DNA from: Clostridia bacterium
Lineage (GTDB): Bacteria; Bacillota; Clostridia; Oscillospirales; CAG-272
DNA length: 64,000 nucleotides
Assembly (NCBI GenBank): GCA_017503325.1
Contig: JAFVTI010000008.1
Span: 62,001 to 126,000 of the forward strand
Direction of reading: 5' to 3'
Shown: positions 1-6,573 of the stretch, piece by piece
Position numbering within the stretch: the first letter of the stretch is position 1
Layout: each line of letters opens with the position of its first letter
The notes under the pieces: model-generated
The model's database searches: none
What the model was told of the DNA's origin: nothing
Seen by the model: the letters and a program-made list of their open reading frames with translations, nothing else
Program-made: the position numbers and the translations under genes

Positions 1-28
1 TGACAAGCAAGGCATAATCATTTATAAT
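1..28 (+). promoter_or_regulatory. Promoter of the lysine/DAP operon
   Basis: TATAAT lies at 23-28. The window opens with TGACA, which would complete a TTGACA -35 box one base outside the window, with a 17-base spacer. Transcription would start near 35, just before the lysine riboswitch. Confidence 0.7.
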
Positions 29-39
29 TTTTACGTAAG

Positions 40-212
40 AGTCGAGGCGCATCGCGCAAAGAGTACCTTGCCGCAAAAGGCCGCACAGCCGTTGGCAAGC
101 GAAAGGGGTGAGATGCCGAAGCCTTCCCACACGTGCAGGGGGATGGGCTGGGCGAACGGACTAAGAGCCGTTCGACTGTCGCGCAATCGCGCGGGGTGCT
201 TCTCTTGGGCAT
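40..212 (+). ncRNA. Lysine riboswitch (L box)
   Basis: The leader carries the conserved L-box blocks in order: GAGGCGC (44-50), AGAGTA, GGGGTGAGATGCCGAAG, GCAGGGGGATGGGCTGGG, ACTGTCGCGCAATCGCGCGG and GTGCTTCTC (196-204). The P1 helix pairs 44-50 with 196-202. Lysine binding is expected to stabilise P1 and allow the terminator at 247-282 to form, lowering expression of dapA-dapB-ddh. The identification is by eye from conserved blocks and from the lysine-pathway genes downstream. Confidence 0.92.
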
Positions 213-246
213 AGAAATTGATCCGGATTTCGGAAACAGATATGCA

Positions 247-282
247 AGAGTGCTTCTCCGCAGAGAAGCACTCTTTCGTTTT
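247..282 (+). terminator. Riboswitch-controlled attenuator terminator
   Basis: A 12-base perfect stem (AGAGTGCTTCTC / GAGAAGCACTCT) with a CGCA loop is followed by TTTCGTTTT. Its left arm repeats GTGCTTCTC, the 3' strand of riboswitch P1 at 196-204. The right arm could therefore pair with either copy, which gives a simple switching mechanism. Confidence 0.85.
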
Positions 283-317
283 GAATGAAAAATTTGTTAA
301 ATAAAGGAAGTTTTACT

Positions 318-1211
318 ATGGCACACACACCGATTTTCAAGGGCATCGCAACTGCGCTGATCACCCCCATGAACATGGACGGCAGCGTGGATTACGAGGC
401 ATTCGGCCGCTTGATCGACTGGCAGATCGAATGCGGCATTGACGCTTTGGTCATCGCGGGCACCACAGGCGAGGGCTCTACCTTAACCGACGAGGAGCAC
501 CGCGAGGTCATCCGCTACGCGGTAGAGCGCGCAGCGCACCGCATCCCCATCATTGCCGGCACGGGCAGTAACGATACCGCCTACGCCTGCGACCTGACCC
601 GCTTTTCCGCAGAGGTGGGCGCGGACGCCATGCTGGTAGTCACCCCCTACTACAATAAGGCAACGCAAAACGGCCTTGTCAAGATGTTCAACGCCATCGC
701 GGACGCATCCGACAAGCCCATCATTGCATACAACGTGCCCTCGCGCACAGGCTGCGCGATCGCTCCCGCAACCTATGCAAAGCTTGCAAAGAACCCCAAG
801 ATCACGGCCATCAAGGAGGCCAATGGCGACATTGGCGCGATCGTGGAGACCGCAGCACTTGTGGGCGACAAGATGGACATTTACTCGGGCAACGACGACC
901 AGATCGTCCCCGTGCTTGCCATGGGCGGCATGGGCTGCATCTCGGTGCTCTCCAACGTCCTTCCCCGCGAGACCAAGCAGATCTGCGAGCTGTTCTGGCA
1001 GGGAGACGTCAAGGGTGCGGCTGCGCTGCAGTGCAAGCTGCTGCCGCTGGTCAAGGCACTCTTTTCCGAGGTCAATCCCATTCCCGTCAAGGCTGCCATG
1101 GCAAAAATGGGCTTCTGCTCCCCTGCCATCCGTCTGCCCTTGACAGAAATGGAAGAGGCGCACGCAGAGATCCTGTACGCGCGCATGAGAGAGGCAGGCA
1201 TTGACGTATGA
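318..1211 (+). CDS. dapA: 4-hydroxy-tetrahydrodipicolinate synthase
   Basis: This 297-residue enzyme condenses pyruvate with aspartate semialdehyde, the first committed step of lysine and meso-diaminopimelate synthesis. Visible landmarks are GTTGEGS (48-54), TPYYNK (109-114), the active-site Tyr138 in YNVPSRTG, and the Schiff-base Lys166 in TAIKEA. An in-frame ATG exists at 285, but AAAGGAAG lies just upstream of the ATG at 318 and the protein aligns with the family from there. It is the first gene of an operon under lysine riboswitch control and its stop overlaps the dapB start (ATGA), implying translational coupling. Confidence 0.97.
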   Translation: MAHTPIFKGIATALITPMNMDGSVDYEAFGRLIDWQIECGIDALVIAGTTGEGSTLTDEEHREVIRYAVERAAHRIPIIAGTGSNDTAYACDLTRFSAEVGADAMLVVTPYYNKATQNGLVKMFNAIADASDKPIIAYNVPSRTGCAIAPATYAKLAKNPKITAIKEANGDIGAIVETAALVGDKMDIYSGNDDQIVPVLAMGGMGCISVLSNVLPRETKQICELFWQGDVKGAAALQCKLLPLVKALFSEVNPIPVKAAMAKMGFCSPAIRLPLTEMEEAHAEILYARMREAGIDV

Positions 1212-1984
1212 AGGTCATGATCATCGGCGCTGCAGGCCGTATGGGCAAGGAGCTCATCACGCTTGTCAAGCAAGGATACGCGGGCGCGGACGCCTATATC
1301 GGCGTGGACGCTTATTCTGACGATTATCCTCATACCCCCGCCGAGTGCGGTGAGACTCCCGACGTGATCGTAGATTTCTCGCACGCAAGCGCGACCGACG
1401 CGGTGCTGGATTTTGCCGTCGCCAATAATATTCCCTGCGTGATCGGCACGACGGGACACAGCGAGGAGCAGCTCTCTCATATCCGCACAGCGGCAGAGCA
1501 CGTGGCAGTTTTCCACTCGGGCAATATGTCGGTGGGCATTGCGGTGCTTTTGCAGCTGGCAAAGCAGGCGGCGCGCGCATTCCCCGACGCGGATATTGAG
1601 ATCATTGAGGTGCACCACAAGCACAAGGCCGACGCGCCCAGCGGCACGGCACTTATGCTGGCAAACGCCATTGGCGAGGTTCGCCCCGATTCCAGACAGG
1701 TGCTCGGACGCAGCGGACAGTGCAAAAGACAGCCGCAGGACATCGGCATTAGTGCTGTGCGCATGGGCGGCGTGGTAGGCGAGCACAAGGTATGCATTTG
1801 CACCGAAAGCCAGACCATTACGCTGGAGCACAAGGCGCACACCCGCGCATTGTTTGCCGAGGGAGGACTGAGTGCGGCAGCTTATATTGCAAACAAAACA
1901 CCCGGGCTTTACAACATGCAGACCATGCTTGCAGAGCTTGACGAGGAGAAGGATTATGAAAATAGCAATTGTGGGGTACGGTAA
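1208..1984 (+). CDS. dapB: 4-hydroxy-tetrahydrodipicolinate reductase
   Basis: This 258-residue cytoplasmic enzyme reduces the DapA product to tetrahydrodipicolinate with NAD(P)H. It has the N-terminal nucleotide-binding loop GAAGRMG (7-13), GTTGH (80-84), and the family signature EVHHKHKADAPSGTA (134-148) with the catalytic His and Lys. The start overlaps the dapA stop by four bases. The last 29 bases overlap the next gene, so its C-terminal residues are encoded over the start of ddh. Confidence 0.97.
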   Translation: MKVMIIGAAGRMGKELITLVKQGYAGADAYIGVDAYSDDYPHTPAECGETPDVIVDFSHASATDAVLDFAVANNIPCVIGTTGHSEEQLSHIRTAAEHVAVFHSGNMSVGIAVLLQLAKQAARAFPDADIEIIEVHHKHKADAPSGTALMLANAIGEVRPDSRQVLGRSGQCKRQPQDIGISAVRMGGVVGEHKVCICTESQTITLEHKAHTRALFAEGGLSAAAYIANKTPGLYNMQTMLAELDEEKDYENSNCGVR

Positions 1985-2927
1985 CCTCGGCCGCGGCGTA
2001 GAGGCCGCGTTGAGTGCCGCACCTGATATGCAAGCCGTCGGTATTTTCACACGCCGCGATCCCGCGAGCGTGCAAAGCGTCATGGGCTTGCCGGTTTATT
2101 CCATGAACGATCTGGACAGCATGGCAGATGATATTGACGTGGTCATCAACTGCGGCGGCTCTGCCACCGACCTGCCGACGTCCACCCCCGCGCTGGCCGA
2201 AAAATTCCATGTGGTGGACAGCTTTGACACACACGCAAAGATCCTTACGCACCGTGCCAAGGTCGATGCAGCCGCACGTAAGAGCGGCAAGGTAGCAGTC
2301 ATTTCGGTGGGCTGGGATCCCGGTATGTTCTCGCTGACAAGACTGTACGCAGGGAGCGTTTTGCCGGATGGCAAGAGCTACACCTTCTGGGGCACGGGCG
2401 TCAGCCAGGGACATTCGGACGCCATTCGCCGCATCGAGGGCGTAGCCGATGCAAGACAGTACACCGTACCGATCGAGGCGGCCATGGAGAAAGTCAAGAG
2501 CGGCGAGATGCCGACCTTTGCGGCAGCCGATATGCACGAGAGAGTTTGCTACGTGGCCATCAAGGAAGGCGCGGACGCGGCAGAGATCGAGCAAAAGATC
2601 GTGACCATGCCCGATTACTTCGCGCCCTATAAGACTACAGTGCATTTTGTCAGCTTGGAAGAGTTGCACAGAGAGCACGGAGGACTTCCGCACGGCGGTA
2701 CGGTCATCCATGCGGGCAAGGCGGCAACGGGCTCGGCGCACACGATCGAATATAAGCTGAATCTGGAATCCAATCCCGATTTCACGGGCAGCATTCTGGT
2801 GGCATTTGCGAGAGCGGCATACAGAATGGGACAGAAGGGCGAGACCGGTTGCAAGACCGCATTTGATATTCCGCCCATCCTTCTCTCCCCCGAAAAACCC
2901 GAAGAGCTGTACGCACACCTCTTATAA
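1956..2927 (+). CDS. ddh: meso-Diaminopimelate dehydrogenase
   Basis: A 323-residue NADP-dependent enzyme that aminates tetrahydrodipicolinate directly to meso-DAP, bypassing the acylated branch. The N-terminus has the dinucleotide fold IVGYGNLGRG (5-14), and the family-typical SVGWDPGMFSLTRLY and FWGTGVSQGHSDAIRR follow. The ATG at 1956 is preceded by GAGAAGG inside dapB; an upstream in-frame ATG at 1872 would add unrelated residues. A short sequence matching its last codons reappears downstream at 3573-3597. Confidence 0.95.
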   Translation: MKIAIVGYGNLGRGVEAALSAAPDMQAVGIFTRRDPASVQSVMGLPVYSMNDLDSMADDIDVVINCGGSATDLPTSTPALAEKFHVVDSFDTHAKILTHRAKVDAAARKSGKVAVISVGWDPGMFSLTRLYAGSVLPDGKSYTFWGTGVSQGHSDAIRRIEGVADARQYTVPIEAAMEKVKSGEMPTFAAADMHERVCYVAIKEGADAAEIEQKIVTMPDYFAPYKTTVHFVSLEELHREHGGLPHGGTVIHAGKAATGSAHTIEYKLNLESNPDFTGSILVAFARAAYRMGQKGETGCKTAFDIPPILLSPEKPEELYAHLL

Positions 2928-2931
2928 CCAC

Positions 2932-3140
2932 TTTCATAGGATGAAAGTTTTCGCCCTCCGACACCCAAACGGTCCACCTCTACAGGATGAAAGTTTGGGT
3001 CGAGCCTTTTCAAAGGCTCGCGGGTCAAGGGCGGCGCCCTTGTCGCGCCCGCAGGCGCGAAATAATACTTTCGCTGTTTTTGGTTCTTTTTGCAGCTCCT
3101 TGCTCAAAAAGAACGGAGAGAATTTCTACAACGTAAAAAA
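2932..3140 (+). repeat. Structured dispersed repeat, copy 1
   Basis: This gene-free stretch carries four successive hairpins: GAGCC/GGCTC, CAAGGGC/GCCCTTG, CGCGCC/GGCGCG and GTTCTTTTTG/CAAAAAGAAC, followed by GGAGAGAATTT. The same order is found at 3594-3763, 51290-51500 and, inverted, at 4500-4830, 28560-28735 and 51580-51745. Stem bases differ between copies but pairing is kept. Confidence 0.8.
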
Positions 3141-3141
3141 C

Positions 3142-3182
3142 GAAGGGAAAGCCTGTATCAAGGCTCTCCCTTCTCTTTTTTG
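3142..3182. terminator. Bidirectional terminator
   Basis: The hairpin GAAGGGAAAGCCT / AGGCTCTCCCTTC is flanked by a T run on the right (CTTTTTT) and an A run on the left, so it can end rightward transcripts of the ddh operon and leftward transcripts from the promoter at 3260-3288. Confidence 0.75.
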
Positions 3183-3251
3183 ACCAACACGTATTCCGGA
3201 CTTTTGATCAATAGCCCCTGCGTTGTTGCAATGATTTCAACTTTCTTATCA

Positions 3252-3310
3252 TTAACACAATTATATCGCAAAAATGTGTTAAAGTCAAGTATATTCTTAG
3301 GATTAACACA
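3252..3310. promoter_or_regulatory. Candidate operator half-sites of the XRE regulator
   Basis: TTAACACA occurs at 3252-3259 and 3303-3310, and its complement TGTGTTAA at 3275-3282. Two of the three copies sit within or beside the leftward promoter at 3260-3288, where a bound repressor would block it. Confidence 0.55.
3260..3288 (-). promoter_or_regulatory. Leftward promoter divergent from the XRE gene
   Basis: On the minus strand TTGACT (3288-3283) and TATAAT (3265-3260) are separated by exactly 17 bases. The transcript would start near 3253 and run into the terminator at 3142-3182, giving an RNA of about 110 bases with no convincing gene. Confidence 0.65.
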
Positions 3311-3329
3311 TTTTTCGGGGGTGTTACGC

Positions 3330-3572
3330 ATGAAAATTTACGATTACAACGGCAGCAAGAACATTTGCGGGCAAAGAGTGAAGGAAGCAAGAAAAAAGTG
3401 CAATCTCTCACAGGAAAATCTCGCAGCCAAGCTGCAGCTTGAGGGCGTGATCATCGAGCGTGACAGTGTAAGCAGAATTGAGATCGGCACGCGCTTTGTG
3501 GCGGATTACGAAATTGCCGCACTATGTAAAATTCTGCATGTTACTCCCGGCTATTTATTGGGGATGGAATAG
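3330..3572 (+). CDS. Small XRE-family transcriptional regulator
   Basis: An 80-residue, single-domain helix-turn-helix protein (KEARKKCNLSQENLAAKLQ, then VSRIEIGTRFVADYEIAALC and a final PGYLLGME). The GGGGG at 3317-3321 supports the ATG at 3330; the longer reading frame from 3090 runs through repeat sequence and was not used. It likely controls its own region through the TTAACACA sites upstream. The gene lies between two copies of the dispersed repeat, both preceded by the 3' end sequence of ddh, so it appears to be an inserted or duplicated cassette. Its target is unknown. Confidence 0.85.
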   Translation: MKIYDYNGSKNICGQRVKEARKKCNLSQENLAAKLQLEGVIIERDSVSRIEIGTRFVADYEIAALCKILHVTPGYLLGME

Positions 3573-3593
3573 CCGTACGCACACCTCTTATAA

Positions 3594-3763
3594 TCACCCA
3601 AAACTCACGAAAGTTTTTGATCGACCTTTTTTCAAAAAAGGTCGCGGGTCAAGGGCAGAGCCCTTGTCGCGCCCGCAGGTGCGAAATAATACTTTCGCTG
3701 TTTTTGGTTCTTTTGCAGCTCCTTGCTCAAAAAGAACGGAGAGAATTTCCTCAACGTAAAAAA
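3594..3763 (+). repeat. Structured dispersed repeat, copy 2
   Basis: This copy has the same hairpin order as copy 1, with stems CGACC/GGTCG, CAAGGGC/GCCCTTG, CGCGCCCGCAGGTGCG and GTTCTTTTG/CAAAAAGAAC. It is preceded at 3573-3597 by 25 bases that nearly match the end of ddh (2907-2931), and is followed by a terminator-like hairpin at 3764-3802. Confidence 0.8.
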
Positions 3764-3802
3764 CAAAGGGAGAGCCCCTCAAGCGGGTTTTCCTTTTTTG
3801 TT
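3764..3802 (+). terminator. Probable terminator after repeat copy 2
   Basis: An imperfect hairpin (AAAGGGAGAGCCC with GGGTTTTCCTTT) ends in a T-rich tract. It is at the same place relative to the repeat as the terminator at 3142-3182. Confidence 0.5.
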
Positions 3803-3832
3803 GCAAGCTATAGCGGACAGCGTGTTAACAGA

Positions 3833-3861
3833 TTGACACCGATCGCCTTTTATGATATAAT
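3833..3861 (+). promoter_or_regulatory. Promoter of the small membrane protein gene
   Basis: TTGACA (3833-3838), a 17-base spacer and TATAAT (3856-3861); both boxes are perfect consensus. Confidence 0.85.
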
Positions 3862-3896
3862 CGATTCAGAAACGTACCGAAAGGAGTGACCTAAAA

Positions 3897-4310
3897 ATGT
3901 GGACTTACTTAGGCCCAGCATTTCTCTGCCTTCTGATTATTGCCACGGCAGCCTTTTTTGACCTGCACGCCAAAATGGTTTTCTTGGCTTGCGGGTATCC
4001 TCGAGTCCATCATCATTGGAAATCCTGGAAGCGTGCAATAACTCACTACAGAGAGAATTGGTCAATATGGAAACGGCTTTTTTGGGTTCCCGTGTTTGCC
4101 GAGGCATACACCGTTAAAATTCGTGCGTTGGCCATCCTTTCCTATCTGCATGATGCGCTTGCCGTGATATTTCTGAGTCTTTACGCAGCCGCCGACTTGG
4201 CGGGCGCAATTTCGGATCTTGTTTGGATTCTCTTCCTGGCCGTTGTTTTTCTTCCTTATACACTCGGGAGGTTTATTTATACCAATGCGCTTGCTCGCGG
4301 AAAAATATGA
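3897..4310 (+). CDS. Membrane protein of unknown function
   Basis: A 137-residue protein with an N-terminal membrane segment (about 4-22), a basic and aromatic middle (HHHWKSWKRAITHYRENW, about 38-55), and two or three further hydrophobic segments between 70 and 128. I do not recognise the family. It is a single-gene unit with its own consensus promoter, AAGGAG at 3881-3886 and a terminator at 4332-4361. Confidence 0.75.
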   Translation: MWTYLGPAFLCLLIIATAAFFDLHAKMVFLACGYPRVHHHWKSWKRAITHYRENWSIWKRLFWVPVFAEAYTVKIRALAILSYLHDALAVIFLSLYAAADLAGAISDLVWILFLAVVFLPYTLGRFIYTNALARGKI

Positions 4311-4331
4311 ACTTCTACGCATAGATCTCAA

Positions 4332-4361
4332 CCCCATCGATTTTTCGATGGGGCTTTTTTA
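4332..4361 (+). terminator. Rho-independent terminator
   Basis: CCCCATCGA / TCGATGGGG stem with a TTTT loop, followed by CTTTTTT. Confidence 0.9.
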
Positions 4362-4499
4362 TATGTGAAGAATATTCGCATGGGGCAACACTGATGCTTT
4401 GGGTTTGTGTTTCGAGGGAGAATAACTTTGATGAGAATCTGCTTGGGCCATGGAGCGACGGTGGGGGTTCCCAATTAACCGCTCTTTCACGGGGTGCTT

Positions 4500-4830
4500 G
4501 AGATATTATGCGAGCAAACCGTTTCCGTTCTTTTTTGTTGGGATGTTGTGTGAGCAAACCGTTTCCGTTCTTTTTGTTGGGATGTTGTGTGAGCAAACCG
4601 TTTCCGTTCTTTTTGAGCAAGGAGCTGCAAAAAGAACCAAAAACAGCGTGATGCGGGGCGTTGCTGGTTGACTTTTGGATGCTGAATTTCGTAGAAATTC
4701 AGCATCGGGTGGCGTCACTTACACTCGAAAGTATAAAGACATTCACACGCCACCATCCTTTTCTGAAAAAAGCGACGCAAAAACTTTCGTGAGAGGCTTG
4801 TCCGTATGGTGGCGGTTTTTGACGAAAAAT
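4500..4830 (-). repeat. Structured dispersed repeat, copy 3 (inverted, rearranged)
   Basis: Read on the minus strand, the stretch contains ACGAAAGTTTTTG, a CTTTTTTCAGAAAAGG stem, then GGTTCTTTTTGCAGCTCC and AAAGAACGG, the modules of copies 1 and 2. It also holds the 39-base tandem repeat (4510-4614) and a perfect 13-base stem GATGCTGAATTTC/GAAATTCAGCATC (4678-4706). No gene is supported between 4311 and 4920. Confidence 0.65.
4510..4614 (+). repeat. 39-base tandem repeat, 2.7 copies
   Basis: Full units occupy 4537-4575 and 4576-4614 and are identical; a partial unit covers 4510-4536. Each unit contains GAGCAAACCGTTTCCGTTC and GTTGGGATGTTGT. Because 39 is a multiple of three, reading frames stay open through it, but nothing suggests translation. 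Confidence 0.9.
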
Positions 4831-4852
4831 GTGCCGCTTGCCCTTGAAATCA

Positions 4853-4881
4853 TTGACATTTTTCGCGATATATGATATAAT
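4853..4881 (+). promoter_or_regulatory. Promoter of the arylpyruvate oxidation operon
   Basis: TTGACA (4853-4858), 17 bases, TATAAT (4876-4881), followed by AAAAGGAG ahead of the ATG at 4921. Confidence 0.9.
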
Positions 4882-4920
4882 GAATTATCTATTTTCATTA
4901 CCCCCAAAAGGAGTATTTTT

Positions 4921-6555
4921 ATGGTCATTACAGACGTTTTAGATAACAACGCGCGACTGTATGCGGACGAGATTGCTCTCGTGGAGATCAATCCTAAATT
5001 CGAGCCCGAAAGCCGCATTACCTGGCGCGATTATGCACTCATGCAGCCCCAGCCCGGTCAGCCCTTCCGCCGCGAGATCACCTGGGAGCAATTCTGGAAG
5101 CGCGCAAACCGCTTTGCCAATCTCTTGCTTTCCCGCGGATGCCGCAAGGGCGACAAGGTCTCGATTCTGATGATGAACTCAATCGAGTGGCTGCCCATCT
5201 ACTTCGGTATTCTCAAGGCGGGTGCGGTTGCCGTTCCGCTCAATTACCGCTATGCCGCCGACGAGATCAAGTATTGTCTGGACAAGTCCGACAGCACCAT
5301 GGTCATCTTCGGCCCCGAATTCATCGGCCGTATGGAGGCCATCAGCGATCGCATTCCGCGCGTTCGTCACCTCTTTTACGTTGGCGAGGACTGCCCCGCA
5401 TTTGCAGACAGCTATGACAAAATGATCGCCTACTGCACCTCCCGCCAGCCCGACATTACGCTCTCGGAGGACGACGACGCTGCCATCTACTTCTCTTCCG
5501 GCACAACAGGCTTCCCCAAGGCCATCCTGCACGCGCACCGCTCTCTGACGCATGCCATGCTGACCGAGCACAACCATCACGCGCAGACGCACGACGACGT
5601 ATTCCTTTGCATCCCGCCCCTTTATCACACCGGCGCAAAAATGCACTGGATGGGCAGCTTTTTTGCAGGCGGCAAGGCAGTTTTGCTCAAGGGCGTCAAT
5701 CCCGAATGGATCCTCAAAGCCGCATCCGATGAAAAATGCTCGATCGTTTGGCTGCTGGTTCCGTGGGCGCAGGACATTCTGGACGCCTTGGAGCGTGGCG
5801 AGCTGAAGATGGAGGATTACGACCTCTCGGCTTGGCGACTGATGCACATCGGTGCACAGCCCGTTCCGCCCTCGCTGATCAAGCGTTGGCTGGAGGTATT
5901 CCCCACCCATCAATACGACACCAACTACGGTCTGAGCGAATCGATCGGTCCCGGCTGCGTGCACCTTGGCGTGGAAAACGTGGACAAGGTTGGCGCGATC
6001 GGCAAGGCCGGCTATGGCTGGAAAACCCGCATCATTGATCCTGCGGGCAACGTGGTATCCCGCGGCGAGGTTGGCGAGCTTTGCGTCAAGGGCCCCGGCG
6101 TGATGAACTGCTATTACAACGACCCCGAGGCCAGCGCAGAGGTGCTGCGCGACGGTTGGCTGCTGACCGGCGACATGGCCATGGAGGACCCCGACGGATT
6201 TATTTACCTCGTTGACCGCAAAAAGGACGTCATTATCACGGGCGGTGAAAACCTCTACCCCGTTCAGATCGAAAATCACATCCGCGCGCACGCGGCCGTC
6301 AAGGACGTGGCCGTCATCGGCTTGCCGCACGAGCGTCTTGGCGAGATCGCGGCTGCAATCATAGAATTCAAGGAGGGCTGCAGCGCAACCGAGCAGGAGA
6401 TCGAGGATTTCTGCGCGACCCTGCCCCGCTACAAGCGTCCTCGCAAGATCATTTTCGCAACCATTCCCCGCAATCCCACAGGCAAGATCGAAAAGCCCAA
6501 GCTGCGCGAGCAGTACTGCGGCGGCAGCCTGGTGGAAAAGCAGATCCAACACTAA
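4921..6555 (+). CDS. Acyl/aryl-CoA synthetase (class I adenylate-forming ligase)
   Basis: A 544-residue member of the AMP-forming acyl-CoA synthetase family. The P-loop-like motif FSSGTTGFPK is at 191-200; YGLSES, the TGDMAM hinge region, VDRKKDVIITGGENLYP and the C-terminal lysine motif NPTGKIEKPK follow in the usual order. It activates a carboxylic acid to its CoA thioester through an acyl-adenylate; the substrate cannot be read from sequence. It is first in an operon with both subunits of indolepyruvate:ferredoxin oxidoreductase and a phenylacetate-CoA ligase, so an aryl or branched-chain acid is the likely substrate. Having two different acid ligases in one operon is notable. Confidence 0.85.
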   Translation: MVITDVLDNNARLYADEIALVEINPKFEPESRITWRDYALMQPQPGQPFRREITWEQFWKRANRFANLLLSRGCRKGDKVSILMMNSIEWLPIYFGILKAGAVAVPLNYRYAADEIKYCLDKSDSTMVIFGPEFIGRMEAISDRIPRVRHLFYVGEDCPAFADSYDKMIAYCTSRQPDITLSEDDDAAIYFSSGTTGFPKAILHAHRSLTHAMLTEHNHHAQTHDDVFLCIPPLYHTGAKMHWMGSFFAGGKAVLLKGVNPEWILKAASDEKCSIVWLLVPWAQDILDALERGELKMEDYDLSAWRLMHIGAQPVPPSLIKRWLEVFPTHQYDTNYGLSESIGPGCVHLGVENVDKVGAIGKAGYGWKTRIIDPAGNVVSRGEVGELCVKGPGVMNCYYNDPEASAEVLRDGWLLTGDMAMEDPDGFIYLVDRKKDVIITGGENLYPVQIENHIRAHAAVKDVAVIGLPHERLGEIAAAIIEFKEGCSATEQEIEDFCATLPRYKRPRKIIFATIPRNPTGKIEKPKLREQYCGGSLVEKQIQH

Positions 6556-6573
6556 ACAAGGAGCGATTTACAT

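Noticed and set aside
3090..3329. N-terminal extension of the XRE regulator at 3330
   Set aside because: The extension translates repeat and terminator sequence; a good ribosome binding site sits at the ATG at 3330.
4510..4614. CRISPR-like array
   Set aside because: Units are directly adjacent without spacers and there are no cas genes.
4450..4671. Small protein of 73 residues with repeated CEQTVSVLF
   Set aside because: Created by a 39-base tandem repeat whose length is a multiple of three, inside a structured non-coding repeat.
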